Positions 1 to 7,513 of a stretch of 64,000 nt of DNA are shown here, piece by piece. Every line of letters starts with the position of its first letter. The stretch's first letter is position 1. The position numbers were made by a program, and so were the translations under genes. The notes beneath the pieces were generated by a model, which was given only the letters and a program-made list of their open reading frames with translations, did not search any database and was not told where the DNA came from. Source of the DNA: Marinobacterium iners (lineage in GTDB: Bacteria > Pseudomonadota > Gammaproteobacteria > Pseudomonadales > Balneatricaceae); the NCBI RefSeq assembly GCF_017310015.1, contig NZ_CP022297.1:930001-994000 (forward strand). Direction: 5' to 3'.

Positions 1-120
1 CTCATGGCAACTTGTCCACACAGGCATAACGCTATCTGCGACAATGTCAGGCCGATTTTTGGCGGATCTATTCTTGTGCACGGCGCGCCCAAAAGCTGTG
101 CAGGTGTCGCTGTCATCGTA

Positions 121-149
121 TTGACAAAAGTTAATATGTTAATTAGATT
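121..149 (+). promoter_or_regulatory. Probable sigma-70 promoter of hpaF
   Basis: A perfect -35 TTGACA (121-126) is followed after 17 bp by TAGATT (144-149), a 4/6 match to the -10 consensus. The predicted start point near 156 leaves a leader of about 70 nt before the hpaF ATG. The spacer carries TTAA-TATG-TTAA (131-142), an AT-rich near-palindrome where a repressor of the MarR type could bind. The promoter call rests on sequence alone; the repressor idea is inference. Confidence 0.5.
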
Positions 150-228
150 CGGCCTGTTTGGCCGTAGTGCCGGGACTTCCATGTGGTCCGGTTCTGCAGG
201 CGCATCCATCATCTGGAGGAGTGGAGCC

Positions 229-618
229 ATGCCCCATTTTATCGTTGAGTATTCTGGCAACCTGCACGATCGACTGGAATTCCAGGAACTGTTCAAGGCG
301 CTGCATGAATATGTGGTGTCCACCGGACACTTTCCGCTGGGTGGCGTGCGCAGCCGTGCCATTCGCTGTAACGATTTTCGGGTGGCTGACGGTCGTGAGG
401 ACTTTGCGTTCCTGAACCTGAACCTGAAGATCGGACATGGCCGAGATATGGCGCTGAAGCAGGAGGTTGCGGAAAACGTCTTTCGTATTTTGTGCGATTG
501 GATGAAACCGATCACCGACAACAGTTACTGCCAGATTTCGTTTGAAATGACTGAGCTTGACCCTGTGCTCAAGTTCAATAAGAACAATATTCACGCCCTG
601 TTTGCCGCCAAATCCTGA
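229..618 (+). CDS. hpaF: 5-carboxymethyl-2-hydroxymuconate delta-isomerase
   Basis: This 129-aa protein isomerises 5-carboxymethyl-2-hydroxymuconate in the homoprotocatechuate (4-hydroxyphenylacetate) meta-cleavage pathway. It starts MPHFIVEYSGNL and ends NNIHALFAAKS, close to E. coli HpcD/HpaF in sequence and length. The family uses the N-terminal proline, freed when Met is removed, as catalytic base, and Pro2 is present. I chose the ATG at 229 over longer in-frame starts because it follows the Shine-Dalgarno AGGAG and exposes Pro. It stands alone here: no other hpa meta-pathway gene lies next to it, so partners may lie to the left of the window or elsewhere. A TRAP transporter operon follows 125 bp downstream. 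Confidence 0.9.
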   Translation: MPHFIVEYSGNLHDRLEFQELFKALHEYVVSTGHFPLGGVRSRAIRCNDFRVADGREDFAFLNLNLKIGHGRDMALKQEVAENVFRILCDWMKPITDNSYCQISFEMTELDPVLKFNKNNIHALFAAKS

Positions 619-743
619 GCGGCAGCCGGCGAATACATAACAAGCGTGGCCAGAGCGGAGCACCGTATCAGGCCCGATATTGGCTGGATAAACGGCCTTT
701 AAACCACTTCCGAGCAACAGACTTTAGATTCAGGAGACAGACC

Positions 744-1784
744 ATGAAAACCTTTTTCAAGTCGCTGGTGGGCGCTGCTGCCCTGACACTGGGGATGGCT
801 GCATCAGCGAGCGCATCCGCAGAAACGACACTGGTAGTCGGTACCTGGCAGCCGCCTGGTAACCCGATGAACACCATTGTGTGGCCGACTTGGGCCGAGT
901 GGGTTGAGGAGGCGACCGAAGGGCGTGTCAAGGTCAAGATCGAGCAGGATGTCGGGCATCCCAAGACCTACTTCCAGCTGGTTGAAGATGGCGTCATCAA
1001 TGCGGGCTGGAGTTATCACGGCTATGTGCCGGGTCGCTTCAAACTGCCAATCGCCGTTGAACAGCCGGGGCTGGGTGTCAGCGCCGAGGCGGCATCTGTT
1101 GCGCTGTGGCGTGTGCAGGAAAAATATTTCGCCGATGCAGGCGAGTTTGAAGGCCTGACGCTGCTGGCCATGCTGACGCATGGTCCTGGTCAGATTCACT
1201 CCATCGACCCGATCAACAGCCTGGCTGACCTGAAGGGCAAAAAAATCCGCATCGGTGGCGGTGTGCAGACCGAAATCGGTGAGCGCATCGGCATCACCCC
1301 TGTTGCAGCCCCTGGCTCCAAGGTCTATGAAATGATGCAGCAGGGTGTTATCGATGGTGTGTTCATGCCGGTAACCGAGCAGAAAGCGCTGCGTTTGACT
1401 GAAGTGGCACCGAACCTGACCGTGCTGCCGGGTGGCATGTATTTGGGCAGCTTCTCCATGTTCATCGACCCTTACTTCCTGGAAGAGCTGGACCCGAAAG
1501 ATGCCGAAGCCATTATGAGCGTATCCGGTGAAAAACTGTCTGCTTTGGCCGGTCGTGCCTGGGATGAGGCAGATAAAGAGGGCTTTGAGGCGGCCCGTGC
1601 AGCCGGTGTAACGATCAATGATCTGACAGCCGACTCTGCATTGGTACAAGAGTTCAATGAGTTGATCAAGGGTATGGACGACGCCTGGATCGAGAGTGTT
1701 TCCGACCGTGGTGTTGATGCCCGTGCCGCTCTGGAAGAGTTGCGCAGTATCGCACGCGAGTACGAAGCTCAGAAGCAGGAGTGA
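744..1784 (+). CDS. TRAP transporter substrate-binding protein (DctP family), copy 1
   Basis: This is a periplasmic solute receptor of 346 aa that delivers a carboxylate-bearing ligand to the DctQ/DctM membrane pair encoded next. A signal peptide is visible: MKTFFKSLVGAAALTLGMAA, then an Ala-Ser-rich cleavage region near residue 26. The stretch LKGKKIRIGGGVQ holds the Arg that in DctP proteins normally salt-bridges the ligand carboxylate. The motifs YFQLVEDGVI and YHGYVPGRFKLP recur in four of the five TRAP receptors of this window. The ATG follows AGGAGACAGACC. The gene ends with the Shine-Dalgarno of dctQ, 3 nt before its ATG. The ligand is not readable from sequence; an aromatic acid is likely from context. 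Confidence 0.93.
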   Translation: MKTFFKSLVGAAALTLGMAASASASAETTLVVGTWQPPGNPMNTIVWPTWAEWVEEATEGRVKVKIEQDVGHPKTYFQLVEDGVINAGWSYHGYVPGRFKLPIAVEQPGLGVSAEAASVALWRVQEKYFADAGEFEGLTLLAMLTHGPGQIHSIDPINSLADLKGKKIRIGGGVQTEIGERIGITPVAAPGSKVYEMMQQGVIDGVFMPVTEQKALRLTEVAPNLTVLPGGMYLGSFSMFIDPYFLEELDPKDAEAIMSVSGEKLSALAGRAWDEADKEGFEAARAAGVTINDLTADSALVQEFNELIKGMDDAWIESVSDRGVDARAALEELRSIAREYEAQKQE

Positions 1785-1787
1785 TCC

Positions 1788-2303
1788 ATGTCCGTAAGTG
1801 CCTGGATTAAGGAGCACTACGACGAGAAGGGGCCAGCCTTGTGGTTGGCCTTTTTCCTCGAAGCAGTGGCTTCCCTCGTTCTGTTCATTCTAATGGCATT
1901 GACCTGTGTCGATGTCATAGGCCGTTACCTGTTCAACAGCCCGCTGCACGGCGGTACCGAGCTGACCGAGATCGGTCTGGCCGTGATGGTGTTTGCGGCC
2001 ATGCCGGTAGTGACCTGGCGCGGGGGCCACATTGTGGTCGATCTGCTGGATCGCTTTCTGGGATCGGTGATTGTAAAGGTGCTGGCGCTGTTTGCCGCGT
2101 TGGTGATGTCCTCTTCACTGTATTTTCTGGCCTGGCGCATTTTCGAACTGGGTGAGCGTTCGATTGGGCGTGGAGTCGTGACCGAGTTTCTGGGGATGCC
2201 CAGCGGTTACGTGGTGATGTACATCGCCGTGATGAGCTGGGCCACCGCGTTCGGCATGATCACCTATGGCGTGTATCGCATCCTGTTTCAGGATAAACAC
2301 TAA
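1788..2303 (+). CDS. TRAP transporter small permease (DctQ), copy 1
   Basis: The product is the 171-aa small integral membrane subunit of a tripartite ATP-independent periplasmic transporter. About four hydrophobic helices are visible (residues ~22-45, 55-75, 90-115, 140-160), with the DctQ-type motif DVIGRYLFNSPLHGGTELTE after the first. It follows dctP by 3 nt and precedes dctM by 23 nt, so it belongs to one operon. From base 1974 onward it is nearly identical in DNA to the second copy at 4992-5507, while its first ~170 nt differ clearly. Confidence 0.93.
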   Translation: MSVSAWIKEHYDEKGPALWLAFFLEAVASLVLFILMALTCVDVIGRYLFNSPLHGGTELTEIGLAVMVFAAMPVVTWRGGHIVVDLLDRFLGSVIVKVLALFAALVMSSSLYFLAWRIFELGERSIGRGVVTEFLGMPSGYVVMYIAVMSWATAFGMITYGVYRILFQDKH

Positions 2304-2628
2304 CCAGAACCGGTACGGGTAGAATTATGTCAGTTATCTTGATCGGCTTTGCCGTTCTGCTTTTTCTGATCATTGTGGTGCGGATGCCGATCGCATTCGC
2401 CATGGGTCTGGTCGGTTTTTTTGGTTTTTCGGCCTTGATGGGGCTGGAATTTGGAAATCTGGACAGCTTCCGCTGGACTGGCCCGCTGTCGATGGCCTCC
2501 AACCGCGTGATCGACACCGTACAGGAATACAGCCTGTCGGTGATTCCGCTGTTCATTCTGATGGGCAACCTGGTAACACGTTCTGGTTTGTCGCATGAGT
2601 TGTATCGGGTTTCCCATGCGTTTCTGGG
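1974..2628 (+). repeat. Near-identical tract shared with the second TRAP operon (left copy)
   Basis: Bases 1974-2628 (3' two thirds of dctQ, the spacer and the first third of dctM) match 5178-5832 with only about five differences. Flanking parts of the same genes carry frequent synonymous differences. The sharp edges suggest gene conversion or recent recombination between older tandem copies. Confidence 0.85.
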
Positions 2629-3655
2629 ACACCGCAAGGGCGGTCTGTCCATGGCCACCATCGTGGCCTGTGGCGGCTTCTCCGCCATCTGTGGTTCCAG
2701 TCTGGCCACCTCGGCTACCATGTCCAAGGTGGCAATGCCGCCGATGCGCAAGTACGGCTACGCCGACTCGCTGGCGGCGGCCTCCATTGCGGCCGGTGGC
2801 ACGCTGGGTATCTTGATTCCGCCGAGCGTGATTCTGGTGATTTACGGTCTGCTGACCGAGTCCTCCATCCGTGAGCTGTTTGCGGCCGGCTTCATTCCCG
2901 GTTTTCTCGGCATCCTGCTGTATCTGGTGGCAGTACGCTATGTGGTCTGGCGCAATCCGAAGGCGGGCCCGGCCGGTGAGAAGACCTCCTGGCCCGAGCG
3001 TCTGGATGCGCTGAAGGGTGTGTGGGGTGTACTGATCCTGTTCACCGTGGTGATGGGCGGCATCTACCTGGGTGTATTCACCCCGACCGAAGCGGCCGGC
3101 ATTGGCGCCGGTGGTGCCTTCCTGATCACGCTGTTCCGCGGCCGCCTGACGTTGGCGACCCTGTTCGACACCCTGGCGGATACGGCGCGCACCTCGGCGA
3201 TGCTGTTTGCAGTGGTGATCGGTGCGCTGATCTTCTCCGACTTCATCAACCGTGCCGGTCTGCCGGACATGCTGCTGGAGTTCGTGACCTCCATGGATGT
3301 GGCGCCGATCGTGGTGATCTTCGCGATCATGGGGATCTACATCGTGCTGGGCATGGTGTTCGAGAGCCTGTCGATGATGCTGCTGACAGTGCCGGTGTTC
3401 TACCCGGTGGTCGCTTCGCTTGGCTATGACCTGGTGTGGTTTGGCATCGTGGTGGTGGTTGTGACCGAGATCAGTCTTATCACGCCGCCGGTGGGCATGA
3501 ACGTGTTTGTGCTCAGTGCGGTGCTGCGTGATATCAAAACAGGGACTATATTCAAGGGCGTGACACCCTTCTGGATGGCGGATATTGTGCGCCTGATGCT
3601 GATCATCTTCATCCCGTCCATTGCGCTTATCCTGCCAGAGGTGCTGTACCGCTAG
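2327..3655 (+). CDS. TRAP transporter large permease (DctM), copy 1
   Basis: This 442-aa protein is the ion-coupled translocation subunit, with about 12-13 predicted membrane helices. Family signatures include VRMPIAFAMGLVGFFG near the N-terminus, CGGFSAICGSSLATSATM near residues 115-135, and the C-terminal TEISLITPPVGMNVFVL. The length is normal for DctM. It closes the first TRAP operon; no clear terminator follows before the second TRAP set. Copy 2 at 5531 is the same length and differs at only a few residues. Confidence 0.95.
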   Translation: MSVILIGFAVLLFLIIVVRMPIAFAMGLVGFFGFSALMGLEFGNLDSFRWTGPLSMASNRVIDTVQEYSLSVIPLFILMGNLVTRSGLSHELYRVSHAFLGHRKGGLSMATIVACGGFSAICGSSLATSATMSKVAMPPMRKYGYADSLAAASIAAGGTLGILIPPSVILVIYGLLTESSIRELFAAGFIPGFLGILLYLVAVRYVVWRNPKAGPAGEKTSWPERLDALKGVWGVLILFTVVMGGIYLGVFTPTEAAGIGAGGAFLITLFRGRLTLATLFDTLADTARTSAMLFAVVIGALIFSDFINRAGLPDMLLEFVTSMDVAPIVVIFAIMGIYIVLGMVFESLSMMLLTVPVFYPVVASLGYDLVWFGIVVVVVTEISLITPPVGMNVFVLSAVLRDIKTGTIFKGVTPFWMADIVRLMLIIFIPSIALILPEVLYR

Positions 3656-3944
3656 AAGCTGCTGCTCACCCAGGGACGGGTGGGCGAAAGTGTTACGAAG
3701 ATTACACTTGTCTGGTTGTCAAACTGTCTGTAGTTTCAGACTTGGAACTCCACTAAACGGAGTCGGGTCTGCAGCAGCACTTCCGTTGACTGCTACTGGG
3801 ACTGAAGCAGAAGCGTTGAGCAACTTTTGTAACGAAAGTGGCAACAGCTATTTGCTTAAAACGATAAAATGATACAATAATTGTGAACCAACTATACTTA
3901 TAAGTATCACAACGCGTATAACCACAACAAGCAGGAGCAATACC
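3656..3944 (+). promoter_or_regulatory. Intergenic region with a possible promoter for the second TRAP operon
   Basis: This 289-bp gap separates the two TRAP sets. A candidate promoter is TTTGCT (3851-3856), a 16-bp spacer, then TACAAT (3873-3878), about 67 nt upstream of the copy-2 dctP ATG. The area around it is AT-rich relative to its surroundings. No gene or clear terminator is visible. Confidence 0.35.
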
Positions 3945-4988
3945 ATGATTAAAACAATAAAATTTGCCACCAAAGCTGCAGCGCTGGCTGTGGGTCTGTC
4001 TGCATCAGCCAATGTGCTGGCAGCTGACACCACACTGATCGTTGGTACCTGGCTGCCGCCGACAGCGGTACAGAACGCTGTCGTATGGCCGACCTGGGCG
4101 AAGTGGGTTGAAGAAGCCACTGAAGGTCGTGTCGAAGTCAAGATTGAATATGATGTAGGTCACCCGAAAACCTATTTCCAGCTGGTTGAAGACGGCGTAA
4201 TCGATGCTGGCTTCAGCTATCACGGTTATGTACCGGGCCGCTTCAAGCTGCCAATCGCGGCTGAACAGCCGGGCATGGGCGTAGGCGCCGAAGCTGCCTC
4301 TGTTGCCCTGTGGAACGTACAACAGAAATACTTCGACAAAGCGAATGAATTTGAAGGTCTTGAGCTGCTGGGCATGTTTACTCATGGTCCGGGCCAGCTG
4401 ATGACCACTTCTCCGATCAATAGCATCGGTGAACTTAAGGGCAAGAAAATCCGCATCGGTGGTGGCGTTCAAGCCGAGATCGGTGAGCGCATGGGCATTG
4501 CCCCGGTTGCAGCTCCGGCCACCAAAGTGTACGAGATGATGCAGCAGGGTGTTATCGATGGAGCACTGCTGCCCCTGGGCGAGCAGAAGGCCCAGCGTCT
4601 TGCTGAAGTGACCAATACCCTGAATGTGATCCCGGGCGGCATGTACCTAGGTACTTTCTCCATGTTCATCAACCCGGACTTCCTGGCTGATCTGGACCCG
4701 AAAGATCGCGAAGCGATCATGAGCGTGTCCGGTGAAAAACTGTCTGTACTGGCAGGCCAGGCGTGGGAACAGGCCGATATCGATGGTCTGGCCTTTGCAC
4801 GTGAACAGGGTGTAAACGTAGTTGAGCATGATGAGTCTTCTGCATTCGTACAGCAGTTCAACAAGCTGGCTGACGGCATGGATCAGGTCTGGATCGACAG
4901 TGTTTCCGACCGTGATGTTGATGCCGCAGCGGCTCTGGCTGAGATGCGCAAAATCGCACGTGAGTACGAAGCTCAAAAACAGGAGTGA
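3945..4988 (+). CDS. TRAP transporter substrate-binding protein (DctP family), copy 2
   Basis: This 347-aa periplasmic receptor has a signal peptide (MIKTIKFATKAAALAVGLSA, cleavage probably after VLA-A near residue 27). It shares the ligand-Arg segment LKGKKIRIGGGVQ and the YHGYVPGRFKLP motif with copy 1. It is clearly homologous to copy 1 throughout but differs by many substitutions. It has therefore diverged much more than the dctQM genes behind it, and the two receptors may bind different, related ligands. The Shine-Dalgarno is AGGAG before the ATG, and the downstream dctQ starts 3 nt after the stop. Confidence 0.93.
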   Translation: MIKTIKFATKAAALAVGLSASANVLAADTTLIVGTWLPPTAVQNAVVWPTWAKWVEEATEGRVEVKIEYDVGHPKTYFQLVEDGVIDAGFSYHGYVPGRFKLPIAAEQPGMGVGAEAASVALWNVQQKYFDKANEFEGLELLGMFTHGPGQLMTTSPINSIGELKGKKIRIGGGVQAEIGERMGIAPVAAPATKVYEMMQQGVIDGALLPLGEQKAQRLAEVTNTLNVIPGGMYLGTFSMFINPDFLADLDPKDREAIMSVSGEKLSVLAGQAWEQADIDGLAFAREQGVNVVEHDESSAFVQQFNKLADGMDQVWIDSVSDRDVDAAAALAEMRKIAREYEAQKQE

Positions 4989-4991
4989 TCC

Positions 4992-5507
4992 ATGTCATTC
5001 GGTGCTTGGTTGAATACGCACTATGACGAGAAGGGGCCGGCCAAATGGCTGGCCTTTTTTCTTGAACTGGTGTCGTCTGCTGTACTGTTTATTCTAATGG
5101 GACTGACCTGTGTTGACGTGGTCGGCCGTTATGTATTCAACAGCCCGTTACATGGAGGTACAGAGCTGACCGAGATTGGTCTGGCCGTGATGGTGTTTGC
5201 GGCCATGCCGGTAGTGACCTGGCGCGGGGGCCACATTGTGGTCGATCTGCTGGATCGCTTTCTGGGATCGGTGATTGTAAAGGTGCTGGCGCTGTTTGCC
5301 GCGTTGGTGATGTCCTCTTCACTGTATTTTCTGGCCTGGCGCATTTTCGAACTGGGTGAGCGTTCGATTGGGCGTGGAGTCGTGACCGAGTTTCTGGGGA
5401 TGCCCAGCGGTTACGTGGTGATGTACATCGCCGTGATGAGCTGGGCCACCGCGTTCGGCATGATCACCTATGGCGTGTATCGCATCCTGTTCCAGGATAA
5501 ACACTAA
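4992..5507 (+). CDS. TRAP transporter small permease (DctQ), copy 2
   Basis: This 171-aa small TRAP subunit has the same four-helix layout as copy 1. Its N-terminal ~55 residues differ from copy 1 (LNTHYDEKGPAKWLAFFLEL here), and the rest is identical in protein. The DNA identity begins abruptly around 5178. It is in one operon with the dctP before it and the dctM after it. Confidence 0.93.
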   Translation: MSFGAWLNTHYDEKGPAKWLAFFLELVSSAVLFILMGLTCVDVVGRYVFNSPLHGGTELTEIGLAVMVFAAMPVVTWRGGHIVVDLLDRFLGSVIVKVLALFAALVMSSSLYFLAWRIFELGERSIGRGVVTEFLGMPSGYVVMYIAVMSWATAFGMITYGVYRILFQDKH

Positions 5508-5832
5508 CCAGAACCGGTACGGGTAGAATTATGTCAGTTATCTTGATCGGCTTTGCCGTTCTGCTTTTTCTGATCATTGTGGTGCGGATGCCGATCGCAT
5601 TCGCCATGGGTCTGGTCGGTTTTTTTGGTTTTTCGGCCTTGATGGGGCTGGAATTTGGAAATCTGGACAGCTTCCGCTGGACTGGTCCGCTGTCGATGGC
5701 CTCCAACCGTGTTGTCGACACCGTACAGGAATACAGCCTGTCGGTGATTCCGCTGTTCATTCTGATGGGCAACCTGGTAACACGTTCTGGTTTGTCGCAT
5801 GAGTTGTATCGGGTTTCCCATGCGTTTCTGGG
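5178..5832 (+). repeat. Near-identical tract shared with the first TRAP operon (right copy)
   Basis: This is the right-hand partner of the tract at 1974-2628, offset by 3204 bp, with about five mismatches in 655 bp. Two of the mismatches are at 5492 and 5686. Confidence 0.85.
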
Positions 5833-6859
5833 GCATCGCAAGGGTGGTTTGTCGATGGCGACCATCGTTGCCTGCGGTGGTTTCTCTGCCATCTGTGGTT
5901 CCAGTCTGGCCACCTCGGCCACCATGTCCAAGGTGGCGATGCCGCCGATGCGCAAGTATGGCTATGCAGACTCGCTGGCGGCGGCCTCCATTGCGGCAGG
6001 TGGCACACTGGGTATTTTGATTCCGCCCAGCGTAATTCTGGTGATCTACGGCCTGCTGACGGAGTCCTCCATCCGTGAACTGTTTGCGGCCGGCTTTATT
6101 CCCGGCTTCCTGGGTATTCTGCTGTACTTGGCAGCGGTACGCTATGTAGTCTGGCGCAACCCCAAAGCCGGCCCTGCCGGTGAAAAGACCCCGTGGTCTG
6201 AACGACTGGTCGCGCTGAGAGGCGTCTGGGGTGTTCTGATTCTGTTCACTGTGGTGATGGGCGGCATTTATCTGGGTGTGTTCACCCCGACCGAAGCGGC
6301 TGGCATTGGTGCCGGTGGTGCCTTCCTGATCACTCTGTTCCGAGGCCGTCTGACACTGTCGACCCTGTTCGACACTCTGGCGGATACAGCCCGCACCTCG
6401 GCGATGCTGTTCGCGGTGGTGATCGGTGCATTGATCTTCTCCGACTTCATCAACCGTGCGGGTCTGCCGGACATGTTGCTGAACTTCGTGACCTCCATGG
6501 ACGTTGCGCCAATCGTGGTGATCTTTGCCATCATGGGGATCTACATCGTGCTGGGCATGGTGTTCGAGAGCCTGTCGATGATGCTGCTGACGGTGCCGGT
6601 GTTCTATCCGGTTGTTGCTTCGCTTGGCTATGACCTGGTGTGGTTCGGTATCGTCGTGGTAGTTGTGACCGAGATCAGTCTTATCACGCCTCCGGTGGGC
6701 ATGAACGTATTTGTGCTCAGTGCAGTGCTGCGGGATATCAAAACAGGGACTATATTCAAGGGCGTGACACCCTTCTGGATGGCGGATATCGTGCGCCTGA
6801 TGCTGATTATCTTCATCCCGTCCATTGCGCTTATCCTGCCAGAGGTGCTGTACCGCTAA
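5531..6859 (+). CDS. TRAP transporter large permease (DctM), copy 2
   Basis: This is a 442-aa DctM translocation subunit, almost the same protein as copy 1. It shares the CGGFSAICGSSLATSATM and TEISLITPPVGMNVFVL signatures. The first third is nearly identical in DNA to copy 1, and after about 5832 synonymous differences become frequent. A universal stress protein gene follows 48 bp downstream, an arrangement also known from the Halomonas TeaABC-TeaD transporter. Confidence 0.95.
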   Translation: MSVILIGFAVLLFLIIVVRMPIAFAMGLVGFFGFSALMGLEFGNLDSFRWTGPLSMASNRVVDTVQEYSLSVIPLFILMGNLVTRSGLSHELYRVSHAFLGHRKGGLSMATIVACGGFSAICGSSLATSATMSKVAMPPMRKYGYADSLAAASIAAGGTLGILIPPSVILVIYGLLTESSIRELFAAGFIPGFLGILLYLAAVRYVVWRNPKAGPAGEKTPWSERLVALRGVWGVLILFTVVMGGIYLGVFTPTEAAGIGAGGAFLITLFRGRLTLSTLFDTLADTARTSAMLFAVVIGALIFSDFINRAGLPDMLLNFVTSMDVAPIVVIFAIMGIYIVLGMVFESLSMMLLTVPVFYPVVASLGYDLVWFGIVVVVVTEISLITPPVGMNVFVLSAVLRDIKTGTIFKGVTPFWMADIVRLMLIIFIPSIALILPEVLYR

Positions 6860-6907
6860 GGCGGTGCAGCGTCCGAACGGGTCTTTGTACCGATAAGGAG
6901 TTCAACA

Positions 6908-7402
6908 ATGTTGCCAGATGTAAAAAAGATTCTGTACGTATCCGATCTTGAAAGTGGCTCCCGTCCGGCATTCCGCGCTGCGGTAAGCCTGTGTGGTCAT
7001 TACTCCGATTCCCAGATCACCTATCTGCATGTTATCGAGTCGCTGTCGGGCACCACCCGCAGCGTGCTGAGCAACATGATGGAAAAGGAAGAGATGGATG
7101 AGCTGCTGAAAAAGGGTGTGGAACAGTTCAGTGAGAAGATTCAGGAGCGTATTGAGCGTTTCTGTGCGGATGAGCTGGAAGAGCATGAAGTCCTGAGTCT
7201 CAAGAACATTAACGCCCGTGTTGAGGAAGGTACACCCTGGAGAACCATTCTGAAGGTTGCCGATGAAATCAATGCGGATGTGATCGTGATGGGTACGCGC
7301 AAGCACAGCTCCATCGGGCAGATGCTGCTGGGCTCTACGGCAACCAAAACGCTTGGGCATTCAAAACGTCCAGTACTGGTTGTGCCTTTGGGTACTAAGT
7401 GA
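6908..7402 (+). CDS. Universal stress protein, TeaD-like
   Basis: This 164-aa UspA-fold cytoplasmic protein starts VKKILYVSDLESGSRPAF. Near the C-terminus it has the nucleotide-binding loop GTRKHSSIGQMLLGSTA, a match to the ATP-binding Usp pattern G-2x-G-9x-G(S/T). It lies 48 bp behind the second dctM and ends just before a strong terminator, so it is probably the last gene of the TRAP operon. In Halomonas, TeaD lies behind the TeaABC TRAP genes and binds ATP to lower transport. A similar modulator role here is inference. Confidence 0.88.
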   Translation: MLPDVKKILYVSDLESGSRPAFRAAVSLCGHYSDSQITYLHVIESLSGTTRSVLSNMMEKEEMDELLKKGVEQFSEKIQERIERFCADELEEHEVLSLKNINARVEEGTPWRTILKVADEINADVIVMGTRKHSSIGQMLLGSTATKTLGHSKRPVLVVPLGTK

Positions 7403-7426
7403 ACAGTTACGCGATTGCAGTTAATT

Positions 7427-7457
7427 AAAAAATGGGGCTTATTGCCCCATTTTTGTC
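7427..7457 (+). terminator. Rho-independent terminator after the TRAP/usp operon
   Basis: The 7427-7438 arm (AAAAAATGGGGC) pairs with GCCCCATTTTT (7444-7454) around a 5-nt loop. The A-tract and T-tract let it work in both directions. It lies 25 bp after the usp stop codon. Confidence 0.85.
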
Positions 7458-7513
7458 TCTTCCGCCCTAAGCTGCCACTATACGCATCCGAATTTTCCTG
7501 ACGGGATGGTGTT

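Noticed and set aside
1..228. An N-terminal extension of hpaF to the window start
   Set aside because: The enzyme needs an N-terminal Pro after Met removal, and a promoter and Shine-Dalgarno are visible within this stretch.
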